From: Chryseobacterium piscicola
GTDB lineage: Bacteria; Bacteroidota; Bacteroidia; Flavobacteriales; Weeksellaceae
Assembly (NCBI RefSeq): GCF_900156685.1
Contig: NZ_FTOJ01000001.1
Span: 248,001-312,000, forward strand
Direction of reading: 5' to 3'
DNA: 64,000 nucleotides
Positions 8,578 through 16,236 of the stretch are shown piece by piece. Each line of letters starts with the position of its first letter. The stretch's first letter is position 1. The notes under the pieces are model-generated. The model was not told the origin of the DNA and did no database searches. It saw only the letters and a list, made by a program, of their open reading frames with translations. Both the position numbers and the translations under genes were made by a program.

Positions 8578-10245
8578 ATGAAAAAATATTCTTCTAAACG
8601 CAGTGTGCAGATTCTTGCACATCTTCTTCAGCAGTACGGAATTTCAGATATTATTATTTCGCCGGGATCGAGAAATGCTCCTTTGGCAATTCATTTTTCT
8701 GAAATCGACAGCTTCAACTGTTTCTCTATTGTTGACGAAAGAAGTGCCGCGTTTGTAGGAATGGGAATGGCGATGAGTGAGAAAAAACCTGTGGTAATCA
8801 CCTGTACAAGCGGTTCGGCAGCAGCAAATTATTATCCTGCGGTTACCGAAGCTTTCTATTCCAATACGCCTTTGTTGATTTTAACGGCAGACCGCCCTAC
8901 AGACTACACCGATATTTTCGACGGACAAACCATAAGACAAAATAACTTGTTTCATCAGCATTCTTACGGAGATTTTCAGCTTTTAGAAGATTCTAAAGAT
9001 GATGCCGAAAATGTAAATTCAGAAATTATTAAAAAAGCCATCGAACTTTGTTTCGAGAAAAGAGGTCCGGTGCACATCAACATTCCTCTGGAAGAACCTT
9101 TGTACAACCTTGTTTCAGAACTGCCGACTTTCCCAACTGTGGAACATACCATTCGGAATAAGGAATACGAAATACCTTCAACCCTTGTAGCAGACTGGAA
9201 TACTTCACAGAGAATCATGATTTTGGTAGGAACTAGAGATCACAGTGCCGAGCTTGAAAACCAGCTTACCCAGCTTGTGAAAAATCATACAGTAGTGGTT
9301 TTAAGTGAAACAAATTCTAATTTATATCATGAGAAATTTTTTAAACATATCGACAGGTATATCACGGGTTTTACGGAGGAAGATTACCGACAATATGCTC
9401 CCGATCTTTTGATTACGGTGGGGCAGAATGTAGTGTCTAAGAGAGTAAAACAGTTTCTAAGAAATGCTCATCCGAAGCAACACTGGCATCTGGATGAGGT
9501 TTGGCAACCTGATACGTATTTTGCATTAACACAGAAAATAGAGATTAAACCAGAACTGTTCTTTTCAAAGTTACTTAATTTTGCCACTTTGGAGCCGAAA
9601 CCTTTTTACAATCTTTGGGATGTTTTGAGAGGTAAAAAAGATCTGAAACACGAGCAATATCTTAATCTTATAGAGTTTTCAGACTTTTATCTTTTTAATA
9701 AAGTTTCGCAAAGTATTCCGGAAAATTATAATGTGCATTTCAGTAATTCATCGGCAATCCGCTATGCACAATTGTTTGATTTCGGGAAAAGAAGAATCTA
9801 CTGCAATAGAGGTACCAGCGGCATCGATGGAAGTACTTCTACTGCGATGGGATTTGCTATTAAAAACGAAAAACCAACACTTTTGCTTACCGGAGATTTG
9901 AGTTTTATGTACGATATCAATGGGATCTGGAATCAGTATATCCCACCTTTTACAAGAATTATTATTTTTAATAATGGGGAAGGGAATATCTTTAAAATCA
10001 TCCCAGGGCCTGGAAATGCCAACTCGAATTCTGTAGACGAATTTATTGCAACAAAGCATAATAAAAATATGGAGTTTTTGGCAAAACACTTCGGATTCTC
10101 GTATACTAAAGTAGAAGACGAAATGACGCTTGATCGGGTGATGGATAATTTTTTCAAGGCAGATATTCATCCAAAAATTCTGGAAGTGATGACTGCAGGG
10201 AAAAGTAACGCAGAAATTTTGAAAACTTATTTTAAATCGCTCTAG
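8578..10245 (+). CDS. menD: 2-succinyl-5-enolpyruvyl-6-hydroxy-3-cyclohexene-1-carboxylate synthase
   Basis: The 555-aa length and the opening (SISPGSRN-type motif IISPGSRNAPLAIHF, DERSAAFVGMGMA, TSGSAAANYYPAVTEA) are those of MenD, the thiamine-diphosphate enzyme that joins isochorismate and 2-oxoglutarate in menaquinone synthesis. The C-terminal ThDP/Mg region is visible as GTSGIDGSTSTAMGFA and LLLTGDLSFMYDINGIW. It is transcribed alone; other men genes are not in the window. Flavobacteria respire with menaquinone, so the gene is expected to be essential. The start is fixed by the promoter 4 nt upstream. Confidence 0.97.
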   Translation: MKKYSSKRSVQILAHLLQQYGISDIIISPGSRNAPLAIHFSEIDSFNCFSIVDERSAAFVGMGMAMSEKKPVVITCTSGSAAANYYPAVTEAFYSNTPLLILTADRPTDYTDIFDGQTIRQNNLFHQHSYGDFQLLEDSKDDAENVNSEIIKKAIELCFEKRGPVHINIPLEEPLYNLVSELPTFPTVEHTIRNKEYEIPSTLVADWNTSQRIMILVGTRDHSAELENQLTQLVKNHTVVVLSETNSNLYHEKFFKHIDRYITGFTEEDYRQYAPDLLITVGQNVVSKRVKQFLRNAHPKQHWHLDEVWQPDTYFALTQKIEIKPELFFSKLLNFATLEPKPFYNLWDVLRGKKDLKHEQYLNLIEFSDFYLFNKVSQSIPENYNVHFSNSSAIRYAQLFDFGKRRIYCNRGTSGIDGSTSTAMGFAIKNEKPTLLLTGDLSFMYDINGIWNQYIPPFTRIIIFNNGEGNIFKIIPGPGNANSNSVDEFIATKHNKNMEFLAKHFGFSYTKVEDEMTLDRVMDNFFKADIHPKILEVMTAGKSNAEILKTYFKSL

Positions 10246-10438
10246 AAGCTTTAGGTTTTAAGCATTACATGACCCTAGCTTCTAAGAAAGATTTAGATAA
10301 ACTTTAGCATCATGCTTAGAAAATATCTTCAAAAAGGTTTTGAATAAAGCTTAATAACAAAATGCAATGGTAATGATTCAAAAAATTCTTAAGATTCATT
10401 TTTTTTCATAATGCGAAGCTCAAAGAATGATTTCTTGT

Positions 10439-11065
10439 TTAAAGCTCAAAATAATCTTCATTCCACGGAAGATTCAAGATTCTGTCTATCGGATAAACAA
10501 ACATATCATCAAAGTCATTCATTGCATTAATGAGCTGAAAGTGAGAGAAATCTTTGAGATTTTGTAAAGTGATTTCTGTTTCCTTTATTTTTTTTGTTTT
10601 CAGAAGTTGTTGTCTTTGTACTCCGTTCAAAAGATAGGTGGTTGGCGTGAACCACTCTTTCCCTTTTTTGAACAACAAATTCGAAAAAGAAGTATCGGTA
10701 ATATGATTGTTTTTTACAATGATGATTTCTTCACATTTAGATTTCATTTTCATTTTTTCAAGTTCCTTACGGTCTTCAAACTTGAAGGAATAATCATAAA
10801 TGTTGTTTTCTACCAGCTGAAAAGTATGAATTTCTGGTATTGCATAAGGTATCATCTGGGTGCGGATTTTCTTTTCGAGATCATAAATCAAGCGAAGTTT
10901 ATACAATCCGTCTTCGTTATGATCCAAATGTTTAAAAATTTTTTGCAGGTCAACAGAATCACTCTTTCCAAAATGAGAAAAAGTGTCATTTATTCTTTTT
11001 TGATGAAGATCCGCAAGAAAAATTTTCTGGTCTTCTACTTTAATGCTTTCAATGAATAGGGACAT
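10439..11065 (-). CDS. pabC: aminotransferase class IV, probable 4-amino-4-deoxychorismate lyase
   Basis: The 208-aa protein starts inside the end of the pabB-like gene (17-bp overlap), the usual coupling for the PabB/PabC pair of p-aminobenzoate synthesis. Visible class IV features are HQKRINDTFSHFG near the N-terminus, LRLIYDLEKKIR, and the cofactor-site stretch ITDTSFSNLLFKKGKEWFTP followed by LLNGVQRQQLL. It is shorter than most class IV aminotransferases (about 270-290 aa), as compact Bacteroidetes versions are. PLP-dependent release of pyruvate from aminodeoxychorismate, feeding folate, is the inferred reaction. Confidence 0.75.
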   Translation of the reverse strand: MSLFIESIKVEDQKIFLADLHQKRINDTFSHFGKSDSVDLQKIFKHLDHNEDGLYKLRLIYDLEKKIRTQMIPYAIPEIHTFQLVENNIYDYSFKFEDRKELEKMKMKSKCEEIIIVKNNHITDTSFSNLLFKKGKEWFTPTTYLLNGVQRQQLLKTKKIKETEITLQNLKDFSHFQLINAMNDFDDMFVYPIDRILNLPWNEDYFEL

Positions 11066-12026
11066 AAATTTTGTTTTTCATTTCTTCGTACTCGTCTTCT
11101 AATTTGCTCATGTGGGTAATCCCACCGCCACTCTTGAAAAAGAGTTTTTCTTTTTCTTTTTCAATAAACCGAATCATCACGCAACTGTCTAGATTTTCGC
11201 CATCAAACCATCCGCAAACTCCTGTGTAGAAGCCTCTGTTGTAATCCTCAACTTCCAAAATAATATCTAAAGTTTTTTGTTTTGGCGCTCCCAAAATAGA
11301 TCCTGCCGGAAGCAATTTTTGTAGCATGCTTCCTATTTTTCCTTTAAATTCTGATTTTACTATCCCAGAAATTTCCGAGCTCATGGCAAAAAGATTTTTC
11401 TGTTTTGTTTTAATAAAGTCAATATACTGAAATTTATCTACTTTCACGTCATCTGCCACCATACTCATGTCGTTTCTCAGAAGATCAACCACTGTGTAGT
11501 GCTCTGCTTTTTCTTTCGGATTATTTTTCAAAACTTCAGATGCATTTTCTATTGATGCATCAATAGTCCCCTTCATCGGATACGTATAGATTTTACCATC
11601 AATAATTTTCACAAACGTTTCTGGAGAAAAAAATACGAAAAAATCTTGGAATAATACTTTGTATTTTGCCCGAGAATGGTAAAAAATTTCTTCTAAAGTT
11701 AAATTGGTTTCAATTTCGGTTTTTCGGGTATAGTTGATGAGGTAAGAATTTCCAAATCGAATATTTTTTTGAACACAATCAAAACCTTTTTTAAAACTTT
11801 CAATCGTTTCGGGATAAGATTTTAGCTCTGTTTTTTTAGTAAAATCATCTCTTTTTTTTAGATTCGAAAATGATTGAAAATCAATTAGTAAGCCTGAATT
11901 TGCTAACTCCTCTTCGTTGTACACCAAAACGTTTTTAGAAAGAAAGTCCGTGATGAAAAAAAAGGGAACTTTCTTCTCTGAAAGTTCATCCATTCTTTTA
12001 AAATTATGATGATTTGCCAAAAACAT
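11049..12026 (-). CDS. pabB: aminodeoxychorismate synthase component I
   Basis: The 325-aa protein carries the chorismate-binding core: SYLINYTRKTEIETN, FVFFSPETFVKI, YPMKGTID, ERAEHYTVVDLLRND-like HYTVVDLLRNDMSMV, GSILGAPKQKTLDII, GFYTGVCGWFDG and FKSGGGITHMS. It lacks the long N-terminal domain of full PabB/TrpE, typical of the short form. It aminates chorismate towards p-aminobenzoate, normally with a PabA glutaminase, which is not nearby. The lyase gene overlaps its end. A divergent promoter region separates it from the membrane gene at 12074. Confidence 0.88.
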   Translation of the reverse strand: MFLANHHNFKRMDELSEKKVPFFFITDFLSKNVLVYNEEELANSGLLIDFQSFSNLKKRDDFTKKTELKSYPETIESFKKGFDCVQKNIRFGNSYLINYTRKTEIETNLTLEEIFYHSRAKYKVLFQDFFVFFSPETFVKIIDGKIYTYPMKGTIDASIENASEVLKNNPKEKAEHYTVVDLLRNDMSMVADDVKVDKFQYIDFIKTKQKNLFAMSSEISGIVKSEFKGKIGSMLQKLLPAGSILGAPKQKTLDIILEVEDYNRGFYTGVCGWFDGENLDSCVMIRFIEKEKEKLFFKSGGGITHMSKLEDEYEEMKNKIYVPIH

Positions 12027-12030
12027 TCTA

Positions 12031-12038
12031 CAAAAGTA
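12031..12038 (-). promoter_or_regulatory. pabB -7 promoter element
   Basis: Read on the minus strand, TACTTTTG matches TAnnTTTG and ends 4 nt before the pabB ATG, predicting an almost leaderless transcript. Confidence 0.45.
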
Positions 12039-12050
12039 GTTATTGATGAT

Positions 12051-12058
12051 TACTTTTG
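12051..12058 (+). promoter_or_regulatory. -7 promoter element of the 12074 membrane gene
   Basis: TACTTTTG matches TAnnTTTG and ends 15 nt before the ATG at 12074. With the pabB box it forms a compact divergent promoter region of less than 50 bp. Confidence 0.45.
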
Positions 12059-12073
12059 CATAAAATTTTTTTG

Positions 12074-12808
12074 ATGCAGCAGCAATTTCCTCAGAAACCG
12101 GGACTCGATATTATCCTAAAACAGGCTTTTTCGTATTGGAGCAAAACGATAGGCCTACAGCTTATGTTTTCTATTATTTATTTTGGGATTTTTATTTCCG
12201 CAATACATTTTTTTATGGGATATTACGGAATCTATAATCACGAGCCGGAGCTTCAGGCTGCTTTGTCGAAGGGATTTCAAGAGTATGCGGAAAAATCGGC
12301 AGCTCTTTCTTCAACGGTAGAATTTAGCTATTTCCGTTATGCATTTATAGGGGTTTTGGTTTTTTTAGGACCTCTTAATATTGGTTTTTTTCAAATCTAT
12401 AAAAAAATTGATTTAAAAGAAAATGTAGGCCTTTCAGATTTATTTGCAGGCTATAGAGGGTTGAACTTTTTTAAATTTATTAGTTTTTATTTGTTTTGGT
12501 TTCTTTTACTTTTTATGCTGGCGCCGCTTATTATTTTTCCGTTTTTTTGGATTTTAATCACTATTTTTTCTACACCTCTGATATTTTTTGAAAACAAAAG
12601 AACCTTTGAAACACTGTCTATTGGATGGGCCGCTTTAAGAAGAAATTTTATAGAAATATTTGTTTGTGTTTTAATTGCAGCGGTGTTTAGCCACATCGGG
12701 TTTTTATTTTTTTTGATCGGAGGATTGTTTACTTTTCCTTTCTGGAATGCAATTGCTTACTCTCTTTACTCTAATATTTTAGAAAATAAAAAAGGAAAAT
12801 TGCCATAG
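12074..12808 (+). CDS. polytopic membrane protein
   Basis: I take the ATG at 12074 (MQQQFPQ) instead of the upstream TTG, because the promoter box overlaps that TTG. The protein is about 244 aa with five to six hydrophobic segments: about 23-50, 90-115, 135-165, and two near 200-235. Its layout and the segment FFENKRTFETLSIGWAALRRN resemble the protein at 50081-50788 (SFKGITDIKTAWNISKVM), suggesting two distant members of one family of integral membrane proteins similar to DUF4013/DUF975. No catalytic residues stand out. Function unknown. Confidence 0.7.
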   Translation: MQQQFPQKPGLDIILKQAFSYWSKTIGLQLMFSIIYFGIFISAIHFFMGYYGIYNHEPELQAALSKGFQEYAEKSAALSSTVEFSYFRYAFIGVLVFLGPLNIGFFQIYKKIDLKENVGLSDLFAGYRGLNFFKFISFYLFWFLLLFMLAPLIIFPFFWILITIFSTPLIFFENKRTFETLSIGWAALRRNFIEIFVCVLIAAVFSHIGFLFFLIGGLFTFPFWNAIAYSLYSNILENKKGKLP

Positions 12809-13034
12809 TTTATTATTTTTATCCACTAAACAGATATTGTTTTACTAATGGCAATTAACATGCATATACAAGATGCTTGCAACGATGTCATTTTCTTTTA
12901 CTGAGATATTTTTTTGTTTCGGGATTCTTAAGCGTTTATTGGTATAGTTTTTAGTATAAAGTTTTATTAGCTGAATGCTTCAACGCAAACTGATAACTAC
13001 AGATTATTCAACAAACTGTATAAAATTTGAAAAC

Positions 13035-14126
13035 ATGGATAAAGATCAACAAATTAGTGGAATTAAAATAAAACAAGTGTTTCTTTTGGCAATCATTATT
13101 ACGATGGTTGGGCTTATATGTTTTCATCTTGCTCTTTTTATTCCTTCTGTTTTAGGTGCAATTACAATTTATGTAGTTTGCAGGAAATACAATTTTTATT
13201 TACAAGAAGAAAGAAAATGGAAACCTTGGGCTTCTGCCTTGGTTCTTATGTTGGTAAGCCTCATTGTAATTGTATTACCAATTTACTTTATTGCAGACTT
13301 GCTGATTGAGAAGGTTGGGAATGCGCAAGCTTACATGGCTAAATTCAATGTTTTTATTGATAAAATACATGATTTTGTTTACAGCAAGACAAAATTTGAT
13401 ATTCTGAGCAAAGATAATATGAACAAACTGAAAACTACGGCGGGTAGATTTTCTACATCGGCTCTAAGCGGAACGGTAAATACGCTTACGGTTATTATGT
13501 CGATGTATTTCATTCTTTATTTTATGTTTGAAAAACCACGTTTATTCGAAAGAATTTTAGGTTCTGCGGCACCACTAAAAAGATCAAATATATCCTTAAT
13601 TGGCGAAAAAATGCGAAAACTGATTATGGCGAATGCAATCGGTATTCCGGTTGTTGCTTTAGGGCAGGGTATTATTGCTCTCATTGGTTACTTTATTTTT
13701 GGAGCACCAAGTCCTGTGCTTTTGTTTGCACTTACAGCTGCAGCTTCCATGATTCCAGTGGTTGGCGCAGCGATTATCTATGTTCCGATTTGTATTTTTA
13801 TGATTGCTGAAGGGAATACCGGAGCAGGCTTGGGTCTTGCTGCATACTGTGTAATTGTGGTGGGCATTACAGATAATTTATTAAGATTTACCTTACTTAA
13901 AAAACTGGAAGATATTCACCCTTTAAATACTGTGTTTGGGATTATTATGGGTATGAACCTTTTCGGCTTCATGGGATTGGTTTTTGGCCCAATCATGGTT
14001 TCTTTAACATTGCTTTTAATTCAAGTTTACAGAAATGAATTTTCTGAGGATGACACAAAAGAAATTATGCTTTCAGATAAAGATAAATGTGAAGAATTAG
14101 AAAAGAAAATAGATTTGATTGTATAA
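13035..14126 (+). CDS. AI-2E family transporter
   Basis: The ATG at 13035 (MDKDQQISG) is chosen; an upstream in-frame TTG would add 20 residues that do not look coded. The 363-aa product has about eight membrane helices and the PerM/YdiK/TqsA layout: N-terminal helices with PSVLGAITIYVV, a soluble central part, MSMYFILYFMF, then the conserved block GIPVVALGQGIIALIGYFIFGAP, AAASMIPVVGAAIIYVPI and VFGIIMGMNLFGFMGLVFGPI. Family members export small molecules or act as Na+/H+ exchangers; the autoinducer-2 name is historical and the substrate here is unknown. Confidence 0.85.
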   Translation: MDKDQQISGIKIKQVFLLAIIITMVGLICFHLALFIPSVLGAITIYVVCRKYNFYLQEERKWKPWASALVLMLVSLIVIVLPIYFIADLLIEKVGNAQAYMAKFNVFIDKIHDFVYSKTKFDILSKDNMNKLKTTAGRFSTSALSGTVNTLTVIMSMYFILYFMFEKPRLFERILGSAAPLKRSNISLIGEKMRKLIMANAIGIPVVALGQGIIALIGYFIFGAPSPVLLFALTAAASMIPVVGAAIIYVPICIFMIAEGNTGAGLGLAAYCVIVVGITDNLLRFTLLKKLEDIHPLNTVFGIIMGMNLFGFMGLVFGPIMVSLTLLLIQVYRNEFSEDDTKEIMLSDKDKCEELEKKIDLIV

Positions 14127-14177
14127 TAAATAGAAGGATTAAGACCAGAAATACTGCAGGAGATATGCATAGTAAAA

Positions 14178-14348
14178 ATGCCTTTCGGTAAATATAAAGG
14201 AACTATAATTGCCGACATTCCGGTACATTATCTCGAATGGATGTATAAAAAAGGAATGCCGCCAGGAAAACTTGGAATGCAGCTTTCAACGATTTATGAA
14301 ATAAAAATCAACGGGCTTACTGATTTGCTGAGGCCGCTTCGTAATTAA
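14178..14348 (+). CDS. DUF3820 family protein (56 aa, start uncertain)
   Basis: MPFGKYKGT followed by PVHYLEWMYKKGMPPGKLG and IYEIKINGLTDLLRPL is the DUF3820 signature, a short, probably nucleic-acid-related family of unknown function. The reading frame stays open and family-like upstream (EGLRPEILQEICIVK) back to a stop at 14127-14129, but the first codon after that stop is ATA, not ATG. The true start is therefore either this ATG, a rare ATA at 14130, or the CTG at 14154. It follows the AI-2E gene closely and may be cotranscribed. Confidence 0.8.
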   Translation: MPFGKYKGTIIADIPVHYLEWMYKKGMPPGKLGMQLSTIYEIKINGLTDLLRPLRN

Positions 14349-14401
14349 TTAGATTGAGTCAAAATAAATTCCGACCTTTGTAAAATGTTCTTATTTTTAT
14401 A

Positions 14402-15439
14402 ATGAAAGTATCTAAAAAAGTAAATGCAGCAAGACGTTCTTTGATGAGGGGGCTTACCAAAAATGTTGGTAAATCTCATTCCGAAGGTTTTGTGCAAAAA
14501 AATATTCCGATAAAAAAAATACTTATTTCAAGACCTAATCATAGGTTAGGAAATCTACTTTTACTGTCTCCTCTGGTACAAGAAGTAATTGAAACTTTTC
14601 CTGATGCCAAGGTTGATCTTTTTGTAAAAGGAGGAATTACTCCTATTATTTATAAAAACTACAAGAATATAGATCGTATTATTCAACTTCCTAAAAAACC
14701 ATTTAGTAGCCTGTTTCAATACATAAAAGGTTGGGCAACACTTAAAAGCAGAAAGTATGATTTGGTGATTAACGCCAGTTATGGTTCATCATCAGGGAAA
14801 TTATCTACTTCTATGGCTAGATCAGAATATAAAATCTTTGGAGATACAGACGAAAAACTACAATCAAAATTTACAGATTATCGTCACGCCGCAAAAAATT
14901 CTATCTACAGCTTTAGAGATTTTGTCAGTCATTTGGATATTGACAGAAGCAGTTCCAAAATCCCAGATTTAGATATAAAATTGAGCAGTGACGAAAAAGA
15001 AGAAGGAAGAAAAAAGCTGCATGATATTATAAAAAATGACAAAAAATCTATTTGTCTTTTTACCAATGCTACAGGAGCAAAATGTTACTCCGAAGAATGG
15101 TGGAATGCTTTCTATGAAAAGCTGCAAACCGCTTTCCCCAATTACAATATTGTAGAACTTTTACCGGTAGAAAATATTTCTAAAATCAATTTTCGGGCAC
15201 CCTCTTTTTACAGTAAAGATATAAGAGAAATGGGTGGTTTCATTGCCAACTGCTCGGTTTTTATAGCAGCAGACAACGGAGTAATGCATTTGGCTAGTGC
15301 AGTAAATACACCAACAGTAGGATTGTTTATGATGACTGAAGAGACTGTTTATAAACCCTACAACGAAGGCAGTTTTTCGGTAGATACAAATGAGAAATCT
15401 ACCGAAGAAATAATTAATTTATTGCAAAAGTTTTTGTAA
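14402..15439 (+). CDS. glycosyltransferase family 9 (heptosyltransferase-like)
   Basis: The 345-aa protein has the GT9 pattern: N-terminal KKILISRPNHRLGNLLLLSPLVQEV, a middle acceptor half, and the C-terminal nucleotide-sugar half with ICLFTNATGAKCYSEEWW and the signature FIAADNGVMHLASAVNTPTVGLF. GT9 enzymes add heptose to the LPS core at the inner membrane. The next gene, 32 bp downstream, is an LPS-kinase-like gene, so both probably build or modify the lipid A/core region. The sugar donor cannot be read from sequence; flavobacteria often use other core sugars. Confidence 0.87.
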   Translation: MKVSKKVNAARRSLMRGLTKNVGKSHSEGFVQKNIPIKKILISRPNHRLGNLLLLSPLVQEVIETFPDAKVDLFVKGGITPIIYKNYKNIDRIIQLPKKPFSSLFQYIKGWATLKSRKYDLVINASYGSSSGKLSTSMARSEYKIFGDTDEKLQSKFTDYRHAAKNSIYSFRDFVSHLDIDRSSSKIPDLDIKLSSDEKEEGRKKLHDIIKNDKKSICLFTNATGAKCYSEEWWNAFYEKLQTAFPNYNIVELLPVENISKINFRAPSFYSKDIREMGGFIANCSVFIAADNGVMHLASAVNTPTVGLFMMTEETVYKPYNEGSFSVDTNEKSTEEIINLLQKFL

Positions 15440-15471
15440 TAAATTGCAGTATCAAATACAGTTATTATATT

Positions 15472-16236
15472 ATGAAAAGTTTTTATGCAGAAGGTTTTCG
15501 TCCTTTAGAAACTAAGATTTTAGACGTTTTGAATAATTTTAAAACGGGTGGAATTCTTATTGGTCCCGGAAGCCGAAATGTGGTTAAAATTTTTGATATC
15601 AACGGTGAAAGATTTAATTTTAAATCATTTAAACAGCACAACGTTGTCAACAGACATGTTTACAAATATTATAGAAAATCTAAGGCAAAACGCTCTTTTG
15701 AGTATGCGCAACTTCTTTTAAGCAAAGGTTTTCAGACGCCTGAACCTGTTGCCTATATCGAAAATTTTGATTTTTGGGGCGTAACTTCCAGTTATTACAT
15801 CAGCAGACAACTTGAAGATTCTCCTACTTTGATGGAGGTTATTGTTAATCATTCGTTTCCAGAAAGAGAGAAAATCATACGCCAATATGCTCAATTAATG
15901 TTTCGTCTGCATGAGCAAGGATTTGAATTTTTAGACAATGCCCCAGGGAATTTTATTATCAAAAATGAAGATAATGTCTATGAATTTTATATGGTTGATC
16001 TTAACCGAATGAGCTTTCACGGTGAGTTGAATTTAGACAAAAGGTTAAATAATTTTGCACGTTTAACTTCAGATTCTGGGGTGATTGGGATAATAAGTGA
16101 TGAGTATGCAAAACAAGCTGGCTCATCTGCAGACTATTGTTTCAATAAGATTACTCACGCTATCAATGGCATGGTTCGAAAGAGAAAAATGAAAAAAATT
16201 CTAAAGTTTTACAAATTTTTGCTCCCTAGACGTTAG
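15472..16236 (+). CDS. Kdo/WaaP-type lipopolysaccharide kinase-like protein
   Basis: The 254-aa protein has a reduced protein-kinase-like fold: a nucleotide loop GPGSRNVVKIF, a Lys in FNFKSFKQHN, the catalytic-loop version LDNAPGNFII (D..N pattern, about residues 160-170), and DLNRM in place of DFG. This is the pattern of KdkA/WaaP/InaA kinases that phosphorylate LPS core sugars. It follows the GT9 gene in the same direction, supporting a core-LPS role. Its end overlaps the convergent uvrB gene by 4 bp. An aminoglycoside-kinase-like activity is a less likely alternative. Confidence 0.75.
   Translation: MKSFYAEGFRPLETKILDVLNNFKTGGILIGPGSRNVVKIFDINGERFNFKSFKQHNVVNRHVYKYYRKSKAKRSFEYAQLLLSKGFQTPEPVAYIENFDFWGVTSSYYISRQLEDSPTLMEVIVNHSFPEREKIIRQYAQLMFRLHEQGFEFLDNAPGNFIIKNEDNVYEFYMVDLNRMSFHGELNLDKRLNNFARLTSDSGVIGIISDEYAKQAGSSADYCFNKITHAINGMVRKRKMKKILKFYKFLLPRR

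Noticed and set aside
9748..10170. Antisense ORF of 140 codons within menD
   Set aside because: menD is unambiguous across the whole stretch and the antisense peptide has no recognisable fold.
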